Both the position numbers and the translations under genes were made by a program. Shown here in pieces: positions 23,926 to 33,195 of a stretch of DNA of 64,000 bases. Position 1 is the first letter of the stretch. Every line of letters starts with the position of its first letter. The stretch comes from Fluoribacter gormanii (GTDB lineage Bacteria; Pseudomonadota; Gammaproteobacteria; Legionellales; Legionellaceae): contig NZ_FTNL01000011.1 in assembly GCF_900156395.1 (NCBI RefSeq), forward strand, positions 57,052-121,051. Reading direction: 5' to 3'. Below the pieces are notes generated by a model. The model made no database searches and was not told where the DNA came from. It was given only the letters and a program-made list of their open reading frames with translations.

Positions 23926-26900
23926 CTTTTCTGTTGTTCTTAATGGCCTTAACTCACCACGTTTTACCTCATCTGGCATGGCAAAGGAATATCGTCCGAG
24001 CATATTAATATGACCATATCCATATGCGGACAGTCTGGCTACATCTTCATCGTATACGGGGAAGCCTTCTTGTCGTAATTGATTAATGGCAGCATCCATG
24101 TAAATAGTGTTCCAAAGTGTAATGATATTTAAAACCAGTCCAAGGGCACCTAACTGATCTTCTTGCCCTGCACGATACCGCTGATGAAGTTCTCCTCGCT
24201 TACCATGAAAAACAGAACGACCTAAACTGTGTCTGCCTTCGCCCAAATTTAGTTGTACCAAAGTCTGACGACGGAATGACTCATCATGAAGATAATTGAG
24301 CATGTGGATAGTTTTGTCAATTCGCCCAATTTCGGCAATTGCTTTGGCTAAACGAGTTGGTTTATCAGCAACTTGAAGAGTGCGCATAATGCCTTCTGCG
24401 GGAACTCTCCCGAGTTTTAATGAAGCCAATAAACGTAAAATATCATCCCACTCAGGAGGAACAAGATTTATATTTATACGACTTTTTGCAAGTACATTGA
24501 GCTTTCCATAATCAGCCAACGGATCAATCCGCCAGAATCTAGCACCACCCATATCAGCCAATCGCGGACTGAAACGAAGTCCCAACAAACGAAACAGTCC
24601 AAATACAATATCACTGTATGCGCCTGCATCTGTCATGATCCGCGTTGGCTGTAATTCCGTCTGTTGCTCAAGAACAACGCCTAACAATATTAGGCTATCA
24701 CGTAAAGTGCCAGGTACTGTTACAGCATTTAAGCCAGTTCGTTGATTAGAGATTAGATTGTACCAAGTGACACCACGACCTGATTTAAAATATTTTGGAT
24801 TTGGAGCAGCGTGCACTGTTCTAACCGGTACAACGAAGCGCATGCCATCAGCCGATGCAATATCGCCTCCGCCCCATTTCTTAGCTAATGGAATTTGATT
24901 TTGAGCAGAAACTAAAATGGCATTGACCGCCATTATCGTTTCATTTCGAATATAATTTTGATCAACCCATACCAATCTATCTCTTTTTAAAGCAGGTATG
25001 TCCTCACGAACAAACGGTTCTCGTCCAGTATTGCAAGCGTCTGCTAGCAATTCAGCACATAAACTGATTAATAGATCCTCAGCACGCGCACTTCCTTCAT
25101 TGATGTGGGTAAATCCATCCGCAAATCCAGTACGTGTGGCTATCTCAAGTACCATCTCGGGTAAATCGACACGTGGTAATTTGGCTTTTACAGCAGCTCT
25201 CAATGCTTTTAATGATGGAGGCTCATCAAGTGCATCAAGCTGAGTTAGAATCAGCTCCTCATTACCCTTAACTGTTTCAAATCGAACAGCAGGGTTATTA
25301 TCAATATTTGCAGCAACTAACCGATACACTTGATGTAGTTCATCTGTAAGGCTTGTTATGGCTAACATTGGGTCAATTGTTAAATTTAATGAGCGGCAAA
25401 TCATAGGACGTATTGCCTCCCACTCTGAGCCAGAATAAAGATTGGCTCTTGGATCAGCATACCGCCAACTCGGACTTATGAACACATCCCTATGTTTCAG
25501 TGCCGATTGCAATTTATCAAGAACACAAAATATATATGCTGTTCGGTCAATTGTAGTTCTATTGCTATCCCGGCCAGTTATTGATGTTATTAATGCAAGC
25601 TCTTTATTATTTGCGTTTTTTTGAACTTCCTTCATGTTTAAAATGGATTTTTTCAATTTCTCAACTTGAGATTGTTTTTTCTCTGGTACAACGATTTCCT
25701 TAATTTTTTTATTGATAAGGTCAGCATATAAAAGTTTATCGTTATGCAAAATGATACCATCTTGGGTTTTTACAAGTTTCTTTATGACGCGATAAGTGGG
25801 TCGTGGTTCGTCTTGTGGCCAATTGATAACGCTACATTCATTTTTAATAACAATATTACGTTTCCATGATGTTCCAATAATCTCCATTGGCGGTTCATCC
25901 GTTTGTTTTCCCTTTAACCATTCAAGACTGGCAAGAAGAGGTTTTCCCGCTTGATTACTATCAAAATTTATTACTCGAAGGAGCGAAGGTAAAAATTTCT
26001 GAACTGTTTTTTCCTTTTGTTCAAGCTCATGATAAAACACATTACTTGGCGGCCTGATTAAGGCAGTGGCATTTTCAACTGCAGATACAAGCGCTTCATG
26101 ACCTACTGTTGTATAAATTGTGTCCCGAATTTCATGATCACATAATTCTGTATTCAGTAGTAATTTACATGCATCGACCAATGTGGCTGTAGCTTGATCG
26201 AGATCTTTAAGAGTTCGCAGTCGTGTATTTTTATTTTCTTGCTTGGCCTTTGAGAATAAATCACGCAATACCATACTGAGCACGTCCAGAGAATCATCTT
26301 GGGAGTCTGACTCAAAATGATTCGCAAAAGCAACGAGCGTCGCCATTTTACGCTCAAACGGCAAGCGGTTGATGGCTGTAATTTTTGCCGTATTAGCAAA
26401 GCGTGCAAGTGTTGCTATTTTACAGGCGGGGATGCGGTACAGTGGTAATTCAACACTAATGTTGCGGGCAGACTCAACCCGTTTTAATGCTTGCACAAGA
26501 GCTGTGCTACTGATGCTAACCGGACCTTTACGCAGTTTATCAAGCAATGACAGATGTTCGTCATCCTCTACCACCAAGAGGTCATTCAGTTTTTCCTGTT
26601 GTGATGCGCTTAAATTTTTAATCAACATTCGCCATAAGCGAGACTCCATCCTGGAGCGAATTTCTGCAACAAAACGCTCAAGAACTGTAATACCTGGTAA
26701 CAATATTTTGTTGGTCGATAGCCAACCCACTGCATGATCAAAAAGCACTCCAGGTCTGTCAGTACCAGTCCAGCATAGTGCACATAATATGCGACCAAGA
26801 CGATAACGACTACCTTTTTCAGCAAATTCTATATAGCCATAACGCGCTCGAATTTCAACAGCATGACGCCAACGCTGCTCACTTTTCATGTACATTGATA

Positions 26901-27177
26901 TGCAACTTTCAGGATCATTAACCTTGATTTGAATAGCAACTCGCTCAATTACCACACGAGGAATCTGATTCAAGTCGGAAATAAAAGCTCCAATAAATCG
27001 AACTGTTGTCAGCTGTAATGCATAACCTAACCTGCTGAAGTCACCACGCTTGTTTGCAATCCACTCCATATCCTGATCATCGAGGAAAAAAAGGCTATCT
27101 ACGATATCTGGTGGTAGGTCAGTAGGATATTTAGCGTAATTGTCACATTGTACTGGGGAGAGAAAACTAACAGGCAT
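23920..27177 (-). CDS. tnpA: Tn3-family transposase TnpA
   Basis: 1085 residues, somewhat longer than the usual 950-1000. The N-terminal DUF4158-type region (residues 1-165) is followed by the long helical middle and the catalytic DDE domain. Candidate acidic residues are D777 (ASADGMRF), D850 (IMTDAGAY) and a glutamate in the RGEL...GQED segment (about 996-1006). The C-terminal LVLNIITLWNTIYM and YGHINMLGRYSF stretches are family signatures. TnpA binds the 38-bp ends and performs replicative transposition. The frame appears intact. It is divergent from tnpR. Confidence 0.94.
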   Translation of the reverse strand: MPVSFLSPVQCDNYAKYPTDLPPDIVDSLFFLDDQDMEWIANKRGDFSRLGYALQLTTVRFIGAFISDLNQIPRVVIERVAIQIKVNDPESCISMYMKSEQRWRHAVEIRARYGYIEFAEKGSRYRLGRILCALCWTGTDRPGVLFDHAVGWLSTNKILLPGITVLERFVAEIRSRMESRLWRMLIKNLSASQQEKLNDLLVVEDDEHLSLLDKLRKGPVSISSTALVQALKRVESARNISVELPLYRIPACKIATLARFANTAKITAINRLPFERKMATLVAFANHFESDSQDDSLDVLSMVLRDLFSKAKQENKNTRLRTLKDLDQATATLVDACKLLLNTELCDHEIRDTIYTTVGHEALVSAVENATALIRPPSNVFYHELEQKEKTVQKFLPSLLRVINFDSNQAGKPLLASLEWLKGKQTDEPPMEIIGTSWKRNIVIKNECSVINWPQDEPRPTYRVIKKLVKTQDGIILHNDKLLYADLINKKIKEIVVPEKKQSQVEKLKKSILNMKEVQKNANNKELALITSITGRDSNRTTIDRTAYIFCVLDKLQSALKHRDVFISPSWRYADPRANLYSGSEWEAIRPMICRSLNLTIDPMLAITSLTDELHQVYRLVAANIDNNPAVRFETVKGNEELILTQLDALDEPPSLKALRAAVKAKLPRVDLPEMVLEIATRTGFADGFTHINEGSARAEDLLISLCAELLADACNTGREPFVREDIPALKRDRLVWVDQNYIRNETIMAVNAILVSAQNQIPLAKKWGGGDIASADGMRFVVPVRTVHAAPNPKYFKSGRGVTWYNLISNQRTGLNAVTVPGTLRDSLILLGVVLEQQTELQPTRIMTDAGAYSDIVFGLFRLLGLRFSPRLADMGGARFWRIDPLADYGKLNVLAKSRININLVPPEWDDILRLLASLKLGRVPAEGIMRTLQVADKPTRLAKAIAEIGRIDKTIHMLNYLHDESFRRQTLVQLNLGEGRHSLGRSVFHGKRGELHQRYRAGQEDQLGALGLVLNIITLWNTIYMDAAINQLRQEGFPVYDEDVARLSAYGYGHINMLGRYSFAMPDEVKRGELRPLRTTEKP

Positions 27178-27333
27178 GTTTATCCAAAATCAATAGGTGT
27201 TGTTGCTAAACTTAGAAGTTTTGCAACGGAATTTGAATGCCTTTATTTAAAGGTTTAAATTCGTTGCAAAAATCAGATGCAAAAGTCTATTGTTTTGCGA
27301 TATGATTTGCAAATAAAATATTAGGGATTAGTT
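27178..27333. promoter_or_regulatory. res: Transposon res/promoter region between tnpA and tnpR
   Basis: The 156-base spacer between divergent tnpA and tnpR contains an inverted pair, TTTTGCAACGGAATTT near 27219-27234 and AAATTCGTTGCAAAA near 27257-27271, with a second TGCAAAA-type copy and a TTTGCGATATGATTTGCAAA segment nearer tnpR. Such paired TnpR half-sites are expected of a resolution site that also regulates both genes. Subsite limits are not determined. Confidence 0.6.
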
Positions 27334-27882
27334 ATGAAAATTGGGTATGCTCGCGTTTCAACCACGGATCAAAATTTAGAGTTGCAATTAGTTGCACTAA
27401 AAGAAGCTGGTTGTAAACGTATCTATCAGGAAAAAATTTCTGGTGCAAAAAGAGATCGTCCAGAATTACAACGATTACTTGATCAGCTTCGACCTGAAGA
27501 TGTAGTCGTTGTTTGGAAATTGGATAGATTGGCGCGTTCAACCCAGCATTTATTAGAATTAATAGACTGCATAAGAACAACAGAGGCTTCCTTTTGTTCG
27601 CTTTCCGAGCCTTGGGCAGATACCACTTCTCATGCCGGTAAAATGATCATGACCGTATTCGCAGGTATTGCAGAATTTGAGCGTGACTTAATTCGTGAAC
27701 GTACTGGTGCGGGTCGCGCAGCTGCAAAGCAACGTGGAGTTCGTTTTGGACGACCTGAAAAAATGAATAAAGAACAAAAGTCATTGGCCAAGCGGCTTTT
27801 GCAAGAAGATAAATCGGTAAGTGAGATTGCAAAAACGTTTAATGTCCATAAAGCAACAATTTATCGTTTACAACAAGAATAA
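27334..27882 (+). CDS. tnpR: Serine resolvase TnpR
   Basis: 182 residues. The catalytic serine is S9 in YARVSTTDQ, with the conserved arginines in LDRLARS (about 69-75) and the E-helix F-x-x-x-x-E-F-E-R-D-L-I-R-E-R-T around 110-125. The C-terminal helix-turn-helix (about 140-180: SVSEIAKTFNVHKATIYR) binds res. It resolves the cointegrates formed by TnpA. AGGGATTAG lies upstream of the ATG. Reading outward from the res region, divergent from tnpA, is usual for Tn3-type elements. Confidence 0.94.
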   Translation: MKIGYARVSTTDQNLELQLVALKEAGCKRIYQEKISGAKRDRPELQRLLDQLRPEDVVVVWKLDRLARSTQHLLELIDCIRTTEASFCSLSEPWADTTSHAGKMIMTVFAGIAEFERDLIRERTGAGRAAAKQRGVRFGRPEKMNKEQKSLAKRLLQEDKSVSEIAKTFNVHKATIYRLQQE

Positions 27883-27981
27883 TTCACTACAGATCCCCAA
27901 TCCTATGGTATTCTTAATATTAAGAATTATTTATTAATGATAACATCTGGTATGGTTTGAGTTAATTTTTATGGATAAAGA

Positions 27982-28377
27982 ATGATCAATATAAAATATG
28001 GATTTGGAAAAGAAGTATTGTATTCATTTGATGATGCAATTAAAAAAGTTACTGAAGAACTGCAAAAAGAGGGATTTGGAGTTCTTACAAATATAGATGT
28101 GTCAGCAACTTTGAAAAAAAAATTAAATAAAGATATGCCTCCCTATCAAATTCTTGGTGCATGCAATCCGCAATTTGCCCATCATGCTTTAGAAAAGGAG
28201 CCATCTATAGGTTTGCTTCTACCATGTAATGTGGTTGTACGCCAGGATGATATAGGCAAAGTGCATATTGAATTTATGGATCCAAAATCAGTATTAGAAT
28301 TGGTCGGCAATCCTGAGATCAATCTGGTCGCTGGAGAAGTAAGACAAAAACTGGAGAGAGTATTAAGCGCATTGTAA
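27982..28377 (+). CDS. DUF302 family protein
   Basis: 131 residues. The segment EELQKEGFGVLTNIDVSATLKKKL (residues about 23-46), the PPYQILGACNPQFAHHAL stretch and LLLPCNVVV are characteristic of DUF302, including the conserved cysteine in G-A-C-N-P and the cysteine of LLPCN. DUF302 proteins are often near metal or redox-stress genes, but their role is not settled. Here the gene converges on a metal-transporting P-type ATPase within the same transposon, so the cargo is probably a metal-response module. The two stops are only 15 bases apart. Confidence 0.85.
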   Translation: MINIKYGFGKEVLYSFDDAIKKVTEELQKEGFGVLTNIDVSATLKKKLNKDMPPYQILGACNPQFAHHALEKEPSIGLLLPCNVVVRQDDIGKVHIEFMDPKSVLELVGNPEINLVAGEVRQKLERVLSAL

Positions 28378-28392
28378 TGCGCTCATCTACAG

Positions 28393-30300
28393 TTAAGATT
28401 TTAACATGCGAAGACCACTTGCAATAACAATAAGCTCACTTATTTCATGGGCTAAAACTGCTATTGGCAACGTAAAATAGCCAGTTACCGCCCCGACAAT
28501 AAGAGAGCTAATAACAATTATAGATAGTCCTAAATTTTGTAAAATTATATTCCAGGTTCGATGACTAAACTCGATGAGATAAGGTAATTTTAATAAATTA
28601 TCACCCATTAATGCTACATCCGCAGTTTCTAATGCAACATCGGTTCCAGCGGCGCCCATTGCAACTCCTACATGTGCTGCTGCAAGTGCTGGAGCATCAT
28701 TTACTCCATCGCCAACCATCATTACCTTACCGTAACGTCTTTCCAGTTCCTCAATTTTTCGTGTCTTATCTTCTGGTGATAAATCAGAGAATACTTCATC
28801 TACACCTGCTTGAACTCCAATTGACGCGGCAGTTATCGAGTTATCTCCAGTGAGCATAACAACACGCTCAATACCCATCAATTTTAGGGACGATACCATC
28901 TGCCTTGCTGTAGATCTTAGAGGATCAGTAATTGCAATTAAACCGAGAATTTCCTTATCTGTTCCTACTAATACGACAGTCTTTCCAACGGTCTGTAATT
29001 TATTTATTTCTTGAATTACAGTTTCTACCAATAGACCCATATCAATAAATAATTTTGGATTGCCAATATAAAATTGTTCTCCATTTATAAAACCCTGAAC
29101 CCCTGAACCAGTCAATGACTTAAAATGTTCAACAGGTTTATATGCAACACTTTCTGCCTTTGCTTGTTGTAAAATGGCATGTGCCAGTGGATGCTGGGAA
29201 CGCGATTCAAGGGTGGCAGCTACATTTAATATTTGGTTCTGAGTATAATTATTTAACGAAATGATATCGGTGACCTTGGGTTGTCCTTGTGTTAAGGTTC
29301 CTGTTTTATCAAGCGCAATAACCTTTATTTGAACCAATTTTTCTAAATATATCCCACCCTTAAGTAATATTCCGTTTCGACTGGCTGTACCAAGAGCAGC
29401 TACAAGGGTAATTGGGATAGAAATTACTAAAGCACATGGTGCAGCTGCAACAATAAACACCGTTGCACGTAGCACCCATTCTTGCCAATGCAGCCCAAAT
29501 AGAGGAGGTAGGGTAGCTATTAGTACCCCTGCTAAAAGAACGAATGGACTGTAGAGATTGCCAAAACGCTCTATAAATCGTTGACTGCGACCTTTTTTAT
29601 CCTGTGCTTTTTCAACAAGAAAAATAATACGAGATAACGTGTTCTCAGCAAATTTTTTGGTAGCGCGAATAGTAAGAGTCCCCTCGCCGTTAATAGTTGC
29701 AGAAAATACTTTATTTCCCACAAATTTCTCAACAGGAATTGATTCACCCGTGATAGGCGCTTGGTTTACACTAGAATGTCCAGATATGACCTCTCCATCT
29801 GTAGCGATGCTTTCACCAGGACGAACAATAAACTCATCTCCAATTTGAATGTCTTCTAAAGGTATTAGGAACTCGCTATTATTACGTCGGACTAATGCGG
29901 ATTTTGGGGCAAGTTCCATCAATACTCTGATAGCATGTCGCGCCCTTTCACCAGCATAACCCTCTGCTGCTTCAGAAATAGAATATAAAAAAACCAGTGT
30001 TGCCGATTCTGCCCATTGTCCCATCACACCAGCAACAATAGCAGCGGTAGACATCAAAAACTCAATACCGATTTCATGTTCTTTGAAAAATTCTTCTATA
30101 GCTTCCCGTGCGAAATAATATCCACCAATTAACACCGCGCCTATGTAAAACCCGTTAGCAATTATCCTTGGTAGTGTCAAATATGAGCCTACAAAACCAA
30201 TAGTTAATAATATACCGGCTATTGCTGCCGTAATGACTTTAGGATTATGCCACAGTTTGGGCATTGGTTCTTTGTGAGAAGGACAAGTGGAGCAGCCCAT
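28393..30300 (-). CDS. P1B-type metal-transporting ATPase with an APC motif
   Basis: 635 residues. There is no heavy-metal-associated domain; the N-terminus has a short GCSTCPSH metal-ligand-like motif (residues 2-9). The actuator loop has TGES (184-187), the phosphorylation site is D331-KTGT and the hinge is GDGVND. The transmembrane metal site reads A287-P288-C289, where Zn/Cd/Pb and Cu pumps have CPC and Co-type pumps SPC. The final membrane helix has HEISE where related pumps have HEGG/S. Specificity is therefore uncertain; it may export Zn, Co, Ni or another divalent ion. It is the main cargo of the transposon. Confidence 0.85.
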   Translation of the reverse strand: MGCSTCPSHKEPMPKLWHNPKVITAAIAGILLTIGFVGSYLTLPRIIANGFYIGAVLIGGYYFAREAIEEFFKEHEIGIEFLMSTAAIVAGVMGQWAESATLVFLYSISEAAEGYAGERARHAIRVLMELAPKSALVRRNNSEFLIPLEDIQIGDEFIVRPGESIATDGEVISGHSSVNQAPITGESIPVEKFVGNKVFSATINGEGTLTIRATKKFAENTLSRIIFLVEKAQDKKGRSQRFIERFGNLYSPFVLLAGVLIATLPPLFGLHWQEWVLRATVFIVAAAPCALVISIPITLVAALGTASRNGILLKGGIYLEKLVQIKVIALDKTGTLTQGQPKVTDIISLNNYTQNQILNVAATLESRSQHPLAHAILQQAKAESVAYKPVEHFKSLTGSGVQGFINGEQFYIGNPKLFIDMGLLVETVIQEINKLQTVGKTVVLVGTDKEILGLIAITDPLRSTARQMVSSLKLMGIERVVMLTGDNSITAASIGVQAGVDEVFSDLSPEDKTRKIEELERRYGKVMMVGDGVNDAPALAAAHVGVAMGAAGTDVALETADVALMGDNLLKLPYLIEFSHRTWNIILQNLGLSIIVISSLIVGAVTGYFTLPIAVLAHEISELIVIASGLRMLKS

Positions 30301-30575
30301 TTATTTATACCCCTTATTCATAGTTTTCTTCAGAGCCGTAATGTTAAAGCGTCATTGTTACCTAAAAATAAAGGTTTTTAAAGAATTCATCATAGATATT
30401 GAATAAAACAATAAAACTATTTGTTCTATTATAGGTAATTTGAAAACTTAATTACTAATGATGAAAAAAATTGGTTATCTATCTGTATTCAATGAAAATA
30501 CTTGAACAACTTCACAGTTTACAATCCTATAAAATGAAACATACCGAATTATAGATATTAAAAGACCAATATAGT

Positions 30576-30613
30576 CCTTAAGTCGGTTGGCTGTTCCATT
30601 GCTCCCCAAACCC
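30576..30613 (-). repeat. Right terminal inverted repeat of the Tn3-family transposon
   Basis: Read on the minus strand it begins GGGTTTGGGGAGCAATGG, differing from the left repeat only at the fourth base. It interrupts the uspA reading frame. Confidence 0.88.
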
Positions 30614-30888
30614 GTTGTGCCACAATCCACTTCAATATCGATGGGAATTTTCTTTTTAGATACCCCAAGCCCTGATTTGGCCAATTGAATGGCTTTGTTC
30701 ATTTTGTCAATCAATGATGCTTCATAAGAAGTTTTGTACTCACTAAGCGTATCAGGAAAAGGAGGGCAGGTAATTAAAATATGAAGCTGTGCCTCGTTTT
30801 TAGAAGCTAATTTTAACGCCAGCTGTAAGGCTTCTGTTTCGTTCTTAATTCCATGGCTAACGAATAAAATGTTATGAAATCGGTGCAT
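30614..30888 (-). pseudogene. UspA-like universal stress protein, truncated by the transposon
   Basis: The ATG at 30888 has a strong AAGGAGGAAT ribosome site. The first about 92 residues fit a Usp domain: NILFVSHGIKNETEALQLALKLA, then LHILITCPPFP, with a helix and a strand ending IDIEVDCGTT. At 30613 the transposon terminal repeat begins and the frame runs on into transposon sequence to 30475, so the ATP-binding C-terminal part is lost. It is the last gene of a nhaA-phaB-uspA series on the minus strand. The fragment is probably inactive. Confidence 0.78.
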
Positions 30889-30912
30889 TACTTATTCCTC
30901 CTTGAAAGGGCT

Positions 30913-30953
30913 GGAGCAATGTTTCAAAATCGTATTTGAACCGCAATTGCTCC
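30913..30953. other. Hairpin between phaB and uspA
   Basis: GGAGCAAT (30913-30920) pairs with ATTGCTCC (30946-30953), with an inner TTCAAA/TTTGAA pair. On the minus strand it lies between the phaB stop and the uspA ribosome site and could modulate uspA translation or transcript stability. Confidence 0.4.
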
Positions 30954-30960
30954 TTGCTTT

Positions 30961-31701
30961 TTACATGTATTGGCCGCCATTGACATCCAGATTAGCTCCA
31001 GTGATAAAACTCGATGCAGGGGATGCCAAAAAAGCAACGGCCTCTGCAACATCTTGCGGAAGTCCCAAGCGCCCTACCGGTATGACTGAAATTATAGTAT
31101 TTAAAACGTCTTCTCGCATTTTGCGAATCATGGGCGTTTCAATATAGCCTGGCGAAATAGTATTCACCGTAATGCCTTTGCTGGCTACTTCAAGCGCCAG
31201 GCTTTTGGTAAAGCCAAACAATGCGGCCTTGGTTGCTGCGTAATTGCATTGCCCAAACTGACCCTTACGTCCATTAATTGAGGAAATAGAGATAATACGT
31301 CCATACCCTTTCTCAAGCATGGCAGGTAGTGTATTTCGCGTCATGTTAAATACACTGGTGAGGTTCGCATTCACTACACTTTTCCATTGCTCTGGCGACA
31401 TCTTTTTTAAACTGGAATCCTGAGTCACACCTGCATTGTTAACCAATACGTCAATACGACCGTAGCGTTCCATAACCAGTGATACCAGCTGTTCACAATC
31501 ATTAAACCGCGCAATATCCGCATACAGTATATCAATTTCAAATCCTGCTTGTTGTTGCTCTTTTTGCCATTGAATTGCTTCTTCATGATTGCCGTTTTTG
31601 AAGTAGCAGGCAATCACAGAATAGTCTGTTGCTAATCGTTGACAAATAGCGCTACCAATACCTCCTGTACCACCAGTAACAATTGCTATCTTTTTCTCCA
31701 T
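30961..31701 (-). CDS. phaB: Acetoacetyl-CoA reductase (PhaB-type short-chain dehydrogenase)
   Basis: 246 residues. TGGTGGIG near residues 9-16 is the NADP(H)-binding glycine motif; NNAG (about 87-90), the catalytic S of SISSINGRKGQFGQ and the YAATK pair (about 151-155) complete the SDR active site. GYIETPM and the C-terminal GANLDVNGGQYM match acetoacetyl-CoA reductases that make 3-hydroxybutyryl-CoA for polyhydroxybutyrate. A close alternative is FabG. AAGGAG lies upstream of the start. It is expressed with nhaA and uspA. In Legionella, PHB is a reserve used outside the host, which fits a stress-survival cluster. Confidence 0.85.
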   Translation of the reverse strand: MEKKIAIVTGGTGGIGSAICQRLATDYSVIACYFKNGNHEEAIQWQKEQQQAGFEIDILYADIARFNDCEQLVSLVMERYGRIDVLVNNAGVTQDSSLKKMSPEQWKSVVNANLTSVFNMTRNTLPAMLEKGYGRIISISSINGRKGQFGQCNYAATKAALFGFTKSLALEVASKGITVNTISPGYIETPMIRKMREDVLNTIISVIPVGRLGLPQDVAEAVAFLASPASSFITGANLDVNGGQYM

Positions 31702-31750
31702 GATTATTCTCCTTAATTAAATTGGTTTGTCCCTATAGAAAAATACTTTG

Positions 31751-32905
31751 TTATCGTTTGATTGAGGCCATTTTTAACATTAAAAATCCAGTGAGTCCTG
31801 ATATAAACGAACCAAGCACTACGCCCATTTTAACCATGGGCATTAAGCTTGAATCATTGTTTTGGTAAGCCAAAGAACCAATAAACAAACTCATGGTAAA
31901 GCCAACGCCGCAAATAAGTGCAATGCCATAAACTTGAGCAAGATTCACCTTATCTGTCTTAAGAAGTTTTTTGAACTTAACAAAATAGCCCAAAGATAAG
32001 AAAATACCCAATTGTTTTCCAAGAAACAATCCTAGCCCAACGCCTAAAACCACTGGGTGGGTAAATATTGAGAAATCAAGCCCTATAAAAGTGATCCCTG
32101 CATTAGCAAAGGCAAACAAGGGAAGAATGAAAAAGACAACCCAATGATGCAAACCGTCTTCTAGGCGCGTCAGCATCGATTCCTTGCCTACATCAGGGAT
32201 GGTCATGGCAATCACAATCCCGGCAAGGGTTGCATGAACGCCAGATTTTAATACGGCGATCCACAGAGCTACCCCAAAAAGCATGAATACTGAAATGCGG
32301 CGACATTTAAAATAATTTAAGCCAATCAAAATCAGGGTAAACAATAATGCCAGTGAAAAAGAAAAAAGCGATAACTTTGCAGTATAAAACAGCGCAATAA
32401 TAACAATGGCTGCCATATCATCAAAAATGGCGATGGCAGTGAGTAAAATTTTGAGTGAAAAAGGTACACGTGAGCCTAAAAGAGAGACGATTCCTAGAGT
32501 AAATGCAATATCGGTAGCGGTAGGGATTGCCCATCCTTTTAGATAGACTGGATTATGAGCATTAAAGAAAGCAAAGATTAAAGCGGGAAAGAGCAAGCCA
32601 CTTAATGCCGTAAGGGCTGGAGCCAGTAGATTGGTTTTATTACTCAAAATTCCCCGATTGATTTCCCGTTTAATTTCAAGGCCAATCAATAAGAAATATA
32701 CAGCCATTAATCCATCATTGATCCATAGAATTAGCGGTTTTTTTATGGAAAGATTCCCAACAGAAACACTGCCATTAATATGCAAAAAATGCTCATAACC
32801 AATACGATAAGGGGAATTGGCAACGATTATCGCAAGCACTGCAGCAATAAATAATAGGATACCACCAAGAGTTTCCAGGTTATAAAAGGAATCCGATTTA
32901 TTCAT
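31751..32905 (-). CDS. nhaA: Na+/H+ antiporter NhaA
   Basis: 384 residues from the ATG at 32905; the frame is open to a TTG at 32935, but neither start has a good ribosome site. About 12 membrane spans are present. The ion-binding pair is in AIFDDMAAI, matching D163-D164 of E. coli NhaA, preceded by ATDIAF and SRVPFSLKI. LKSGVHATLAG and LPLFAFANAG are further signatures. It exchanges cytoplasmic Na+ for H+ in pH and salt tolerance. It heads the minus-strand set nhaA-phaB-uspA; the nhaA-phaB gap is about 50 bases. Confidence 0.9.
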   Translation of the reverse strand: MNKSDSFYNLETLGGILLFIAAVLAIIVANSPYRIGYEHFLHINGSVSVGNLSIKKPLILWINDGLMAVYFLLIGLEIKREINRGILSNKTNLLAPALTALSGLLFPALIFAFFNAHNPVYLKGWAIPTATDIAFTLGIVSLLGSRVPFSLKILLTAIAIFDDMAAIVIIALFYTAKLSLFSFSLALLFTLILIGLNYFKCRRISVFMLFGVALWIAVLKSGVHATLAGIVIAMTIPDVGKESMLTRLEDGLHHWVVFFILPLFAFANAGITFIGLDFSIFTHPVVLGVGLGLFLGKQLGIFLSLGYFVKFKKLLKTDKVNLAQVYGIALICGVGFTMSLFIGSLAYQNNDSSLMPMVKMGVVLGSFISGLTGFLMLKMASIKR

Positions 32906-33195
32906 CAATTGATTGTATAAGTGACTAAAAACCAAGTGTACTTGGTGTTGTCGTTCGATACAATTCTGCAGAACATTTTCTTTAATCAGGATTCTGGTGA
33001 TGCATGGTCATTCATATCCTCCGGAATTTTCATGATTTTTTATAAATAGAGTTCTGTGTTTTTCATAGCAACCAATCGATTGCCTCCTGTCCAAATAAAA
33101 AAATTTTATATTGGTGTTGCGTATTTATTTGTCAATGCTATGCTCATAAGGTAAATCATACGATTTACGTTTTTTGATGGGCAACAACACCGTGA

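Larger units (their letters stand above)
23888..30613. mobile_element. Tn3-family transposon with metal-ATPase cargo
   Basis: The element is bounded by 38-bp terminal inverted repeats (23888-23925 and 30576-30613) that differ at one position. It contains tnpA (minus), tnpR (plus) with a res-like region between them, a DUF302 gene and a P1B-type ATPase gene. Length is about 6.7 kb. The 5-base flanks are ATTCC on the left and GTTGT on the right, so there is no target-site duplication. The right end lies inside a uspA gene. The cargo on the tnpR side is a typical Tn3 layout. Confidence 0.88.

Noticed and set aside
24998..26737. Several + strand frames of 60-122 codons over the transposase gene
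   Set aside because: They lie opposite the intact tnpA frame and have no ribosome site or protein-like composition.
23888..30613. A target-site duplication around the transposon
   Set aside because: The 5-base flanks differ for every reasonable choice of end, so none is claimed.
32936..33195. A sodium- or pH-responsive riboswitch upstream of nhaA
   Set aside because: The leader has some short stems but I could not recognise a known riboswitch fold.
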